Below, one piece after another: positions 1-8,680 of a stretch of 64,000 nt of DNA. This DNA is from Neorhizobium alkalisoli (GTDB lineage Bacteria; Pseudomonadota; Alphaproteobacteria; Rhizobiales; Rhizobiaceae), in assembly GCF_007829835.1 (NCBI RefSeq), contig NZ_VIWP01000009.1, positions 124,001-188,000 of the forward strand, read 5' to 3'. The stretch's first letter is position 1. Each line of letters starts with the position of its first letter. The translations under genes were made by a program, and so were the position numbers. The notes under the pieces are model-generated. The model was not told the origin of the DNA and did no database searches. It saw nothing but the letters and a program-made list of their open reading frames with translations.

Positions 1-132
1 GATGCGGCTCGCCTGTCCGTCAAGCTCCTCAAGAACGGCACCCTCAAGGTATATCCGGGCTACCCGCACGGTATGCTGACGACCCACGCGGACGTCATCA
101 ATCCGGATCTCCTCGCCTTCGTGAAGGGCTGA
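1..132 (+). CDS. Alpha/beta hydrolase, C-terminal fragment cut by the window edge
   Basis: The first 43 codons read open in frame 1 and stop at TGA 130-132. The end of the protein, with a PHG motif followed by a THADVINPDLLAF-like tail, matches the C-terminus of small alpha/beta hydrolases of the non-heme chloroperoxidase/esterase type. In that family the His of PHG is the catalytic base. The nucleophile elbow lies outside the window, so substrate and activity cannot be judged. Confidence 0.7.
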   Translation, partial: DAARLSVKLLKNGTLKVYPGYPHGMLTTHADVINPDLLAFVKG

Positions 133-195
133 CGACACAACGCCATCGCGGACATACCGGATGCGCCGGTGTGTCCGCGATGACTGTAGGCTGCG

Positions 196-729
196 CTACT
201 GAACTCTTCCCGGTTCGAACCCGGCGATCTGGTAACCGAGTTCGATCAGCGCCATGGAAATGAGATACTGCACCATGGCGGAGTTGCTTTTTCGTGCGAA
301 TTCGTAAGCCGCGATGCAATGGTCAGTCAGTTCTGCCTCAGCAGACTTCGCGCCTCTGGCTGTCCGGAAGACCATCCCGGTGCAAACACCCGGCGTGTGT
401 TGCGCGCCGAAGAAAGAGTGGCCGATAGCTTGCAGCCTCTCCGCCCGCTCGCTCGTCGCCCCTAGCCGGAACGATTGTCTGAAAGACGATCCGGTCCGCG
501 CGGAATTTTTGATCGCGTTCGAAAATTCGGTACTATCGGCCGTGTGGATCAGATCGACGACACGGCGGAGGGCGATCCCCTCGACGCCGACTTCTTCGGG
601 CAGCCCGAGGTATCGACACAGGGTCGCGTCCATCCTGAACGCGTCCGCGGCCGCGTCCCACATGTAGACGCCACACTCAATCGGCTCCCCTCGCGAGCCA
701 CCAAGCCGTCTCGAGTCATATCTTCGCAT
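196..729 (-). CDS. PAS-fold protein of unknown role
   Basis: This 177-residue protein has a PAS-like stretch at roughly residues 20-90: a WD(A)AADAF start, the LCRYLGLP segment, an IHTADS segment and a following FRQSFRL strand. No output domain follows; the last 50 residues are helical and may dimerise. It could be a stand-alone PAS sensor. The start at 729 is the furthest upstream ATG. A later ATG at about 663, just before the PAS segment, is possible. It lies downstream of the MBL-fold gene on the same strand, separated by 138 bp, so co-transcription is uncertain. Confidence 0.55.
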   Translation of the reverse strand: MRRYDSRRLGGSRGEPIECGVYMWDAAADAFRMDATLCRYLGLPEEVGVEGIALRRVVDLIHTADSTEFSNAIKNSARTGSSFRQSFRLGATSERAERLQAIGHSFFGAQHTPGVCTGMVFRTARGAKSAEAELTDHCIAAYEFARKSNSAMVQYLISMALIELGYQIAGFEPGRVQ

Positions 730-867
730 GAAGTCCTTTATCGCCGCTTAGATCGGAACAACCGAGCATCCCTTCGCGGGAATGTTAAGCCTCTAAAGAG
801 GGGGATGCGGACGGATTGCCTTTCAAGAGAACACACTTTTGCCCGACCTTTGCCGATGCGCATGTCT

Positions 868-1731
868 CTACTCCATGACGCAGATAAAACCCTGATCCTG
901 GGCTTTTCCGACCCTGCAGCAAAACGGTTTCGCGAAATGTACGGGCATGAGCCAGGTGCCCGTCTCGCTCAATTCCTCAAGTATTCTGATCCGCGTTGGT
1001 ATGGCCGCGTCCGTCGCCGAACATGCCGATGAGTTCCAGCTTGGAATATGGACCTGAATCGGGTGATGGACGATGTCGCCGGAGAATACCGCTCTCCCGT
1101 CACCGGAGGAAAGGGTAAGATGGCAGTGTCCGTGCGTGTGGCCGGGACTGGCTTTTATGAGAAGCTCGTCACAGAGATGAAACGGGGCGTCTATCGGCAG
1201 CCACTGTCCGCTGTCGATGATCGGCTGGATCGTGTCTGCGATCAAATTTAGATCGTCGCCCGACGGAGATCCCTCCCCGACCAAGCGCTCGAACTCGGTC
1301 CGGGACACGACGTACTTCGAGTTGCGGAATGTCGGAACCCATTGTCCGTTGAGGAGACGCGTGTTCCAGCCTGCGTGATCGATGTGGAGATGCGTGCAGA
1401 ACACGTAATCTATGTCGTCGGGGTCTACTCCGGCAGCCGCGAGATTCTCGAGATACCTCGAATTCATCATGGCGAAGAACGGGCTGTCGGGACGGTTCTT
1501 GTGGTTTCCGCTGCATGTATCGACGAGGACAGTCAAGTTGGGCAATTTGATCAGCCAGCTGTGTATCGAACCTACAAGTCTGCCTTCATCCGGCGCGTAG
1601 TGGTCCGGCACCATCCAGTGCAGGTGCTTTTCGACCAATTGGTCATCCCAATCAGGCAGGAACGCTTTCGGAGGAAACCCGAGGCCATGGTACTCCTCGA
1701 TCCGTAAAACCTCCGCGCTTCCGACCCGCAT
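868..1731 (-). CDS. MBL-fold metallo-hydrolase (lactonase-like)
   Basis: This 287-residue protein shows the metallo-beta-lactamase metal motif HLHIDH at residues 114-119, a second metal histidine in the SPGHTHGH segment and an FSGD segment with the bridging aspartate. Layout and length resemble the AHL-lactonase/AttM-like branch of the MBL superfamily, but substrate cannot be read from the sequence. The ATG at 1731 has a GGGGTG ribosome site. It has no signal peptide, so it is probably cytoplasmic. It is transcribed divergently from the winged-helix NTPase gene, which could regulate it. Confidence 0.8.
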   Translation of the reverse strand: MRVGSAEVLRIEEYHGLGFPPKAFLPDWDDQLVEKHLHWMVPDHYAPDEGRLVGSIHSWLIKLPNLTVLVDTCSGNHKNRPDSPFFAMMNSRYLENLAAAGVDPDDIDYVFCTHLHIDHAGWNTRLLNGQWVPTFRNSKYVVSRTEFERLVGEGSPSGDDLNLIADTIQPIIDSGQWLPIDAPFHLCDELLIKASPGHTHGHCHLTLSSGDGRAVFSGDIVHHPIQVHIPSWNSSACSATDAAIPTRIRILEELSETGTWLMPVHFAKPFCCRVGKAQDQGFICVME

Positions 1732-1904
1732 GTATCACCCCCGTTTTGGCTGATTCAGTTATTCCGCTCCGGGACGTCTCTTCAACCTGACTCTATGGCT
1801 AGGTATGTCCGGGCAAATTGAAGCGGTAAGGTAATTCTGCCGAATTGCGGTCGATTGCTTGCCCCTCGTCTGCGGGTTGTTCGAGAGGGTTCCGGGACAC
1901 CCTG

Positions 1905-4661
1905 ATGTCTACTATCCGATTTCTTGATTTCGAACTGGACGTATCCCGCAGGCTGCTGGAGCATCGCGGTGAGCCCGTGAAGATCGGGTCTCGGGCTATG
2001 GACATCCTCGCCGTGTTGGCTTCGCGGTCCGGCGAGGTCGTGTCGTCGAGCGAAATTCTTGGTGCGGTATGGCCCGATAGCGTTTCCGCGGAAAACTCTC
2101 TTAGAGTCCATCTCGTCGCGCTCAGAAAGGCGCTGGCGGTCGCTGACGCTGGTTCTCTCGTTCAGAGCGTCGCAGGCCGCGGATACATTCTGTCGGCGAC
2201 CGTGCGGGTAACCCAGCCGGCCGTCGAGACGGTCCGACCGCTGGGACAGAACAAAGGCAACCTGCCGGGTAAGTCAACGGGCGTCATCGGAAGGGAAAGC
2301 TTCGTCGCAAGGTGCCTGGAGCTCCGCCATTCGCGTGTCATGACGATCGTAGGCACCGGAGGGATCGGAAAGACCACCGTCGCGCTGGAAGTCGCGCACC
2401 TGCTCAAGGAAGATCACGAAGCCGTCTATTTCCTGGATCTGGCCGCCCTCGGTTCGACGGGCGCTATCGCGCCCACCCTCGCTTCCTTGCTCGGGCTTTC
2501 GGTTTACGGCGAAGATCCGCTGCCGGGCATCGTCTCTGCCTTGGCACGGCAGAACGTCTTGCTGGTATTCGACAACTGCGAACACGTGATCGCTGAGGCG
2601 GCACAGATCATCGAGCGCATCGTCCGAACGTGCCCGGATGTAAAGGTGCTCGCCACCAGTAGAGAACCTCTCTCAATCCAGGCCGAAACCATCAGACGCC
2701 TCGGTTCACTTGATGTGCCAGAGGAAGGCGAGGTGTCGGCACAGGCGATGCAACGCTCGGCCGTGGCTCTCTTCATCGACCGGATGGAGCAATCGTTCGA
2801 AATGGGAACTCCCCTGCGACGCGAGCAGATGGACGTCGTGACGGGCATCGTCAGGAAACTGGAGGGCATTCCCCTCGCCATCGAATTCGCCGCCACGCGC
2901 GTTGTCGATCTCGGACTGGAGCAGCTTTTGGCATCGCTGGACCAACCGTTGACCGTCCTGAGAAGGGGCCGCCGCACGGCTCCTCGTCGCCAGCAAACCC
3001 TCCAGGCGACACTCGACTGGAGCTACGGCTTCCTCACGGAAAACGAAAAATCCGTTCTGCAGGCCCTGTCCGTTTTCGCATACTCGTTTTCACGCGAGGG
3101 CGCGCTCGCCGTGTGTGAAATGGCTGTCGGCAAGGAAGAAGCCGAAGACGCGATTTGGGGCCTGCAGTCCAAGTCACTTCTCGCGCGATCGGAATCCGGA
3201 AGAGCTTTGCGTCTTCTCGAGACCACGAGAGAGTATGCGGCGATCAAACTGGCGGCGGCCGGACGTCAGGGTGAAGTACGTTTGGCCCATGCATCGCTCC
3301 TCCTCATCCGGATGCGCGAAGCCGAGTTCCAATGGGACAAGCTGCAGACAGCGCAATGGATGAGCGGCTACGGGATACTGATCCATGACCTCCGCCTCGC
3401 TCTGACTTTCTGCGAGGAGGCAGGCCAGACGCGCCTTTACCACGAGCTTTTGGCCAGCTCCGTGACGCTCTGGACCCAACTGGGACTGATGAACGAACAA
3501 TTGCGGCATATCGAGAAAGCCGTGCGCTCGTTTGACCTCGAACCGTCGACCGACGCCTTGCTGGAAACGCAGTTACGGTCGGCATACGGCTCGATCGCTT
3601 ACAACGTACATAGCGTCGATGGTGACGCGGAAGCCCGGCGACAGTTTGAACTGGCGGCGCGGTCGGCGCGATCGTTGAATGACGCGACGAGGCTCCTGCG
3701 GGCGGGCAGCGGTGTTTGCGCGCTTTTGACCACCCAAGGCCGCTATCGCGACGCGAACCAGGTCGCCTTGGAGCTGCAACGGGATCTGGGCGAAGCCGCC
3801 GAGCCCGCGGTGAACCGCATCCTCGCCCACAACAGCCATTATCTAGGCGCACACGATGACGCATACGAGTATGCCGCGCGTGCGCTGCGGGCTAACGGTC
3901 AGGCGGTCCGGGGGACGCTGACAAGCGGCGCGAACTTCGGTCAAAAGACGCTGTCTTTGATGGTAATGGCCAAAACGGCCTTCATCAGGGGGCAGATAGA
4001 GATGTCACTGGAACACCTGGATGAACTCACGTCGGACATACTACTCGTTGACCATCCGATATCGACGTGCCTTGGCCTCGCCGTCGGAGCCTGCCCGATC
4101 TACTTCGGGCTCGGTGAACTGGAGCTCGGATACCGCTTTCTGGGCATCCTTCGTGATATCTCGACGAGGAACTCCCTTTATCGTTGGCAGGAATGGGTCG
4201 AGGGGTACGAATATGCCCTCGGAGCGGGGAACGTCGATCATGAGGCCGCGATCGCTTGCCTCCGGCATGGCGGAAACGGACCGCGTCTCGAAAACATCGT
4301 GGCGGTTGCCGGAAAGCCGGCCGGGTTAGACCTGATAGAGCTGGCTCTCGCGGGCGAAGCGGGTTGGTGCCAGGCGGAGTTAGTCAGGCTAAAAGGCGAA
4401 ATCCTGCTCGACCGCGGCGATCGCAGCGGGAGGGGTTTGCTTCTCGACGCTTACCGGATCGCCGAGGGGCAGTCGGCTCTGACATGGCAACTCAAATGCG
4501 CCAACAGCCTCGCGAAGCACGGAAGCCATCAAACTCTGGAAGCAGACCGCGAAAGGGTTGAACGGACACTGGGGCTTTTTTCTTGTTCTCCGGTCAAAGG
4601 CGACATGAAGACGGCGGAGGCGGCTTTGAAATTTCTCGCCTCGGAGGCTCAGGAAGCTTGA
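1905..4661 (+). CDS. Winged-helix DNA-binding / STAND-type NTPase regulator
   Basis: This 918-residue regulator starts with an OmpR-type winged helix (residues about 1-100, ending SVAGRGYIL), followed by an NB-ARC-like ATPase with a P-loop GTGGIGKTT (150-158), a Walker B-like LLVFDNCEHV, a TSREPL sensor and an EGIPLAIEFAA segment. The last 500 residues look like helical repeats of the TPR type. Such proteins couple nucleotide-dependent switching to transcription. The ATG at 1905 was preferred over an upstream ATG at 1845 because homologous sequence begins there. The hydrolase gene downstream is a plausible target. Confidence 0.82.
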   Translation: MSTIRFLDFELDVSRRLLEHRGEPVKIGSRAMDILAVLASRSGEVVSSSEILGAVWPDSVSAENSLRVHLVALRKALAVADAGSLVQSVAGRGYILSATVRVTQPAVETVRPLGQNKGNLPGKSTGVIGRESFVARCLELRHSRVMTIVGTGGIGKTTVALEVAHLLKEDHEAVYFLDLAALGSTGAIAPTLASLLGLSVYGEDPLPGIVSALARQNVLLVFDNCEHVIAEAAQIIERIVRTCPDVKVLATSREPLSIQAETIRRLGSLDVPEEGEVSAQAMQRSAVALFIDRMEQSFEMGTPLRREQMDVVTGIVRKLEGIPLAIEFAATRVVDLGLEQLLASLDQPLTVLRRGRRTAPRRQQTLQATLDWSYGFLTENEKSVLQALSVFAYSFSREGALAVCEMAVGKEEAEDAIWGLQSKSLLARSESGRALRLLETTREYAAIKLAAAGRQGEVRLAHASLLLIRMREAEFQWDKLQTAQWMSGYGILIHDLRLALTFCEEAGQTRLYHELLASSVTLWTQLGLMNEQLRHIEKAVRSFDLEPSTDALLETQLRSAYGSIAYNVHSVDGDAEARRQFELAARSARSLNDATRLLRAGSGVCALLTTQGRYRDANQVALELQRDLGEAAEPAVNRILAHNSHYLGAHDDAYEYAARALRANGQAVRGTLTSGANFGQKTLSLMVMAKTAFIRGQIEMSLEHLDELTSDILLVDHPISTCLGLAVGACPIYFGLGELELGYRFLGILRDISTRNSLYRWQEWVEGYEYALGAGNVDHEAAIACLRHGGNGPRLENIVAVAGKPAGLDLIELALAGEAGWCQAELVRLKGEILLDRGDRSGRGLLLDAYRIAEGQSALTWQLKCANSLAKHGSHQTLEADRERVERTLGLFSCSPVKGDMKTAEAALKFLASEAQEA

Positions 4662-4716
4662 GGCAGCCCGCCGCAAACGCGGTACGACATTCCATCCCTG
4701 CGTGCCTTTGGGACCG

Positions 4717-4729
4717 AATGTACAATAAC
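4717..4729. promoter_or_regulatory. Possible operator with TGTACAATA core
   Basis: AATGTACAATAAC lies 57 bp before the exported alpha/beta hydrolase start. The same TGTACAATA core recurs at 8598-8605 and, with one change, at 8515-8522. The shared core suggests a common regulator, but three sites found by eye are weak support. Confidence 0.25.
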
Positions 4730-4785
4730 TAAGCACGAAATTGGTGCCTTCTCGAGCAGTCGAAAATCGAACCAGGATATCCCCC

Positions 4786-5562
4786 ATGTTCAAGAAACTG
4801 TTCGCATCCGCATTGTTCGCCACTTCGCTGGCGAGTGTCCCGGCCTTTGCAGCCGACACGAAGCCGACCATCGTGCTGGTCCATGGCGCTTTCGCCGACG
4901 CCTCCAGTTGGACTGGCGTCATCGGGAAGCTCGAGGCCGACGGATATCGGGTGGTGGCCGTTGCCAACCCGTTGCGCAGCGTCAAGGGCGACAGCGCGTA
5001 CCTCAAGCGGATCATCGCAAACCTCGATACGCCCGTCGTTCTTGTCGGCCACTCATACGGCGGCGCGGTCATCTCGGAAGCCGCGACCAAGGGCGAAAAG
5101 ATCAAGTCGCTCGTCTACGTCTCAGCTTTCGCTCCTGAGATCGGCGAGTCCGCCCTCGAGCTCAGCGGCAAGTTTCCCGGAAGCACGCTCTCCCCGACGC
5201 TCGACAAGCCTGTCGAGTTGGAGAACGGCACGAAGGACCTCTACATCCAGCAGGACAAGTTCCACAAGCAGTTCGCCGCGGACGTTTCCGAGAAGGCAGC
5301 TGCCGCCATGGCCGCTTCGCAGCGTCCTGTAACCGATGTCGCCCTCGGCGAAGCCGCCACCAACGCCGGATGGAAGGACATTCCTTCGTGGTCGATCTTC
5401 GGCTCCGCCGACAAGAACATTCCGCCGGAAGCCATGAAGTGGATGGCCAAGCGGGCGAACGCCAAGGAAACCGTCGAGGTCGAAGGCTCGTCCCACGTCG
5501 TTATGGTCTCCCATCCCGACCGCGTCGCCAAGGTGATCGAAGACGCCGCCAACGCCCGTTGA
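4786..5562 (+). CDS. Exported alpha/beta hydrolase
   Basis: This 258-residue protein begins with a Sec signal peptide (KK, hydrophobic core, cleavage after AFA near residue 22). The mature part has the oxyanion LVHGAFAD segment, the nucleophile elbow GHSYGG with Ser90, a late GSADKNIP acid segment and a GSSHVV histidine. It belongs to the family of small periplasmic or secreted alpha/beta hydrolases common in rhizobia; its substrate is unknown. The start was placed at 4786 because the signal peptide begins there. It follows the large regulator gene by 124 bp. Confidence 0.82.
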   Translation: MFKKLFASALFATSLASVPAFAADTKPTIVLVHGAFADASSWTGVIGKLEADGYRVVAVANPLRSVKGDSAYLKRIIANLDTPVVLVGHSYGGAVISEAATKGEKIKSLVYVSAFAPEIGESALELSGKFPGSTLSPTLDKPVELENGTKDLYIQQDKFHKQFAADVSEKAAAAMAASQRPVTDVALGEAATNAGWKDIPSWSIFGSADKNIPPEAMKWMAKRANAKETVEVEGSSHVVMVSHPDRVAKVIEDAANAR

Positions 5563-5570
5563 GGCTGAAT

Positions 5571-5603
5571 GCCGGGCCTCTGCAGTTAGAGGCGGGGCCC
5601 GGC
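5571..5603. terminator. GC-rich hairpin between convergent genes
   Basis: GCCGGGCC pairs with GGGCCCGGC, with an inner CTCT/AGAG stem and a small bulge. It sits just after the hydrolase stop and before the convergent cyclase-like gene. No T-run follows, so it is at best a weak or Rho-assisted terminator. Confidence 0.4.
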
Positions 5604-5709
5604 GAACCATCTAGGAGATCAAGGTGCTGTAGGCAGCAACGCCGGGGCCTGCAACCCGAATCTCTCCGTTCGCGTGGTCGAGGACGCTGACAGAGGTTCT
5701 GTACCTTAA

Positions 5710-6798
5710 TCAAGCCGCCACTTTATTGCGGCCGGTTCTCTTTGCCCTGTACATGGCTTCGTCGGCGCGGCGTAGCGTCTCGGCGATCGGCTCTACCTTC
5801 GAAGCGGTCGCAACCCCGATGCTGGCGGTTACCCTGATGGAATGACCCTCGAAAAACACGGGTGTGTCGCACACCAGGTTCCGGATTTTCTCGGCACGCC
5901 CGCCGACGTCGAGCGAGCCTGACGACGTCAGCACGATGGCGGACTCCTCGCCACCGATCCGACCGATGTACTCTCCTTCGCCGATCGCGGTCCGTATCCG
6001 TTCATGGAACGCCCTGAGAACAGCGTCTCCGGCGGCATGACCAAATGTGTCGTTGACGTCCTTGAAATGGTCGAGGTCGACGACGAGAACGGCGTCGGGC
6101 GATCTTTCTTCGCAACGCTTGAAGAAACCGCTTCGGTTAAGCGCGCCGGTCAGCGGGTCTGTGTCCGCGAGAACCGTCAGTGCCTGTCGCGCCTTGCCCT
6201 CCATCATCGCCACCAGCCCCACCATGAACGCGTTGTTGAGCACGAGGTCGCTGACAAGGATGACGATCGCGGAAGCGTGGTTGTCGGTGCCGGACAACGA
6301 AAGAACAGTTGAGGCCGCGTAGATCGGCAGGTAGGCCAACAGAGCCCAGGCGGAGATGCGGCGACCGGGATTGGATTGCCCACCGTGACCGGTGAAGAAA
6401 TGATGGGCGGCGAATGCGACATTGACAGCCAGCAATGCCGTTGCGACGGCGTTCGCCGTCTGGAGCGACGCCGTCGCAGCCAGCGCCGCGTGGAGAACGG
6501 AAATGCTGGCCGGAACTGCGGCCATCTCCCAGACGAAAGGTCTCCCTCCATCGAATGCTCGCGTGCCCGCCCACAGGAGGGAGACATTGGCGGAAATGCA
6601 TCCGAACAGGAGAGCGATCGCCAGGGAGTGGTCTACGACCGACATCATCGCCGTGGACAATGCAAGTGTCAGGAAACTGCTGCCCCAGAGGAGCAGACAG
6701 TCCTCACGTCTCCGAAACCACAGGAAGAAGAGAATAGCGGCATAATTCGCGTTGAGTAGCGCGTTGCAAAAGTGGATGGAGGCGTAGTCAAGCGTCAT
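5710..6798 (-). CDS. Membrane GGDEF-domain protein with altered signature (GGEES)
   Basis: This 362-residue protein has about six hydrophobic segments in residues 10-200 and a GGDEF domain from about 205 to 360 (DPLTGALNR, DLDHFKDVND and GDAVL segments, then RADEAMY near the end). Active enzymes of the family make cyclic di-GMP from two GTP. The signature reads GGEES at 282-286 instead of GGDEF/GGEEF, and the inhibitory RxxD site that normally sits five residues upstream is absent. Activity is therefore uncertain; it could be a working cyclase free of product inhibition, or a GTP sensor. A palindromic operator lies about 95 bp upstream. Confidence 0.85.
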   Translation of the reverse strand: MTLDYASIHFCNALLNANYAAILFFLWFRRREDCLLLWGSSFLTLALSTAMMSVVDHSLAIALLFGCISANVSLLWAGTRAFDGGRPFVWEMAAVPASISVLHAALAATASLQTANAVATALLAVNVAFAAHHFFTGHGGQSNPGRRISAWALLAYLPIYAASTVLSLSGTDNHASAIVILVSDLVLNNAFMVGLVAMMEGKARQALTVLADTDPLTGALNRSGFFKRCEERSPDAVLVVDLDHFKDVNDTFGHAAGDAVLRAFHERIRTAIGEGEYIGRIGGEESAIVLTSSGSLDVGGRAEKIRNLVCDTPVFFEGHSIRVTASIGVATASKVEPIAETLRRADEAMYRAKRTGRNKVAA

Positions 6799-6891
6799 CC
6801 CGGCGTTTCCGAAAGGCTGCTCGTTTATTCCAAGAAGCCCGCCCGAGGTTTCGGTCGATGACCGGCCGGAGCTGGGTGATGTCGTCCCGGC

Positions 6892-6922
6892 TCACTAGGG
6901 TGGTCTCCAACCAATCTAGTGA
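6892..6922. promoter_or_regulatory. 13-bp-arm palindromic operator, TetR-like
   Basis: TCACTAGGGTGGT (6892-6904) and ACCAATCTAGTGA (6910-6922) are inverted copies matching at 11 of 13 positions around a 5-bp centre. Size and symmetry resemble TetR-family operators. The nearest start is the GGDEF gene at 6798. No TetR-family gene occurs in the window, so the regulator is either distant or lost. Confidence 0.55.
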
Positions 6923-7127
6923 ACGAAAGGTCGCCTCTGTGGCGAATATGCCTGAAATCAGTCAAGGGTTTCTAAAGATCGGATAGGCTCACGAACCAGA
7001 TGCGAGGTGGTGGCGCGATGTCGGCGCTGCCTGAACTCGGCTCGCCCTACATCCTAGACGAGACGTCACGGATCGCGGCCGCAGTCCTTGCGTTTCGCCT
7101 GTCGCTGAAGTCGGTATTTTTCCGCTG
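6923..7127. other. Gene-free stretch between GGDEF and DUF983 genes
   Basis: Together with 6799-6891 this makes about 330 bp without a convincing gene. A 61-codon frame from 7000 has no recognisable protein features. Apart from the palindrome at 6892-6922 nothing else stands out. The orphan operator suggests a gene may have been lost here. Confidence 0.4.
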
Positions 7128-7520
7128 TTACTTGCGTGTTTCAGCCTTGTATCCCCGGTCGATACGGCCCTGTTCCGCCTTGTAGAAAAATTGGCTGTTC
7201 ACGAGCCACCCTTTCAGGGGGCGCAGCGGCAGAATGCAGGCCAGCAGTACGACCGGAAGTGACAAGACCGCATGGACCCAGATCGGAGGGTTGAATTCGA
7301 CCTCCAGCCAGCATGCGAAAGCCACGGCAGGAACGCATGTAAAGCATATGACAAAGAACGCGGGACCGTCAGCCGGATCCGCGAACGAGTAATCCAGGTC
7401 GCAAACCTCGCATTTCTTCTTGAGCGTGAGAAATCCATCGAACAGGTGGCCCTGTCCGCAACGGGGGCAGAGGCCTCTCAGGCCAGTTCTGATCGGCGGC
7501 AATGGCGGATAGTCAATCAT
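7128..7520 (-). CDS. DUF983 membrane protein
   Basis: This 130-residue protein has two CxxC pairs near the N-terminus (CPRCGQGHLF and CEVCDLDY) followed by two transmembrane helices, the pattern of DUF983. Members are often found near respiratory oxidase genes, and the cysteine pairs suggest metal binding. The ATG at 7520 overlaps the stop of the NmrA-like gene as ATGA, which decides this start over one 17 codons upstream and implies translational coupling to the oxidoreductase. Confidence 0.8.
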   Translation of the reverse strand: MIDYPPLPPIRTGLRGLCPRCGQGHLFDGFLTLKKKCEVCDLDYSFADPADGPAFFVICFTCVPAVAFACWLEVEFNPPIWVHAVLSLPVVLLACILPLRPLKGWLVNSQFFYKAEQGRIDRGYKAETRK

Positions 7521-8416
7521 CGAACGCTCCGGAGTGGCTGCTGGAAATCCGCGATGTTCTCCCTGATCCACAAGGAAAACGGGCGGGGAGGTTTCCCGGT
7601 CAGTTCAGTGACCGTAGCGGTCGTCTCCGCCTGCGCGGACCGCTCGATAAGGAGTTCAATGCCGAGGAGGAGATCGGCGACCATCCCGGTCAGGCCCGAG
7701 CCGATCAGAAGATCGCGCTGGGCGACCGGGTGACGATGTTGATAGACGACCTCGCGGCCGAGCTGTCTCGAGAGTTCGGCCGCGACCTCGGCCATCGTAA
7801 CGGCCGCCGGCCCCGACAGGTGATGGGCACGTTGTGCGTGGACGTCGTCGTTTTCCAGGAGCGCCACCCGCGCGACGTCAGCGACATCTCGTGTATCGAT
7901 CAGATTGACGCGGCCGTGGCCTGCCGACCCACCCCAAGAACCTTGCGCCACCGGAGAAGAGGCACGCGCCAGGGTGTCAACGAACGTTGTCGGACGCAGC
8001 AAGGTATAGCCGATGTCACACGTGGCGAGGTGGGCTTCGATCTCCCGGTGCCAGTCGAACGGATGCAGGCGAAGCGGCGGCCCCATGACCGAGACCTTCA
8101 CGATATGTGAGACCCCGGATGCGACGGCGGCATCGATCAGGGCGATCTCGTTTTCGACTTGGCGCGCGCTGGTACCGTGCGCGATGAACAGCTTGTCCGC
8201 ACCCTCGAGCGCCTTTGCCAGGGTATGAGGTTTTTCGAAATCGACAACCGTCGCCGCTAGTCCCCCGAGGATGTGTTCACGCGACGTGTTGCGGGAAAGC
8301 GGCACCAGATCGACGTCGTCGTCGACAAGTCCCGCGATAAGTGCCGCGCCAATTCGCCCGGTAGCGCCCGCCACGGCGATGCGTTTTCCGTGACCTTTGC
8401 GGGTTTCGTGAGACAT
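7517..8416 (-). CDS. NmrA-like NAD(P)-binding oxidoreductase
   Basis: This 299-residue protein starts with a Rossmann motif GATGRIG (17-23) and continues as an NmrA/NAD(P)H-binding family protein, an atypical short-chain dehydrogenase lacking a clear YxxxK site. Relatives include quinone-responsive sensors and reductases acting on small electrophiles. It is the first gene of a pair with DUF983 and is divergent from the broken alcohol dehydrogenase across 264 bp carrying two TGTAC-type sites. Cytoplasmic; substrate unknown. Confidence 0.8.
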   Translation of the reverse strand: MSHETRKGHGKRIAVAGATGRIGAALIAGLVDDDVDLVPLSRNTSREHILGGLAATVVDFEKPHTLAKALEGADKLFIAHGTSARQVENEIALIDAAVASGVSHIVKVSVMGPPLRLHPFDWHREIEAHLATCDIGYTLLRPTTFVDTLARASSPVAQGSWGGSAGHGRVNLIDTRDVADVARVALLENDDVHAQRAHHLSGPAAVTMAEVAAELSRQLGREVVYQHRHPVAQRDLLIGSGLTGMVADLLLGIELLIERSAQAETTATVTELTGKPPRPFSLWIRENIADFQQPLRSVR

Positions 8417-8511
8417 TTGATGACCTTTTGCAAGCGAGACCCCGCTGCCCTCAAGGGAAGCGACATGTAGGGTCCGCTGCTGGGCAACGTCGGGCCAAAG
8501 CGCCGGCGGAG

Positions 8512-8525
8512 ATTGTACGATACGG
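8512..8525. promoter_or_regulatory. Possible operator (TTGTACGATACG)
   Basis: ATTGTACGATACGG lies about 95 bp before the NmrA-like start. It differs at one position from TTGTACAATACG at 8596-8607 in the same divergent promoter region. The pair would suit one regulator acting on both genes. Confidence 0.3.
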
Positions 8526-8592
8526 CCTCGAAGGACGCGTCCGGGGTCACGTGCCGCTCCCGCCGCATATCGCGTCGAGTTCCTCCGGGACC

Positions 8593-8607
8593 TTTTTGTA
8601 CAATACG
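8593..8607. promoter_or_regulatory. Possible operator (TTGTACAATACG)
   Basis: TTTTTGTACAATACG contains the perfect palindrome TTGTACAA (8596-8603) about 75 bp before the alcohol dehydrogenase start, and repeats the site at 8513-8524 with one change. Confidence 0.3.
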
Positions 8608-8680
8608 CTCCCCCCGTCTGATCCTACCGATCGCCCCGCAGTCTGAACTGCATCCTTATGACCAATAGAGAGAGAGCTTC

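Noticed and set aside
1845..1904. Upstream ATG extension of the winged-helix NTPase
   Set aside because: The extra 20 residues are unlike the family, whose similarity begins at the ATG at 1905.
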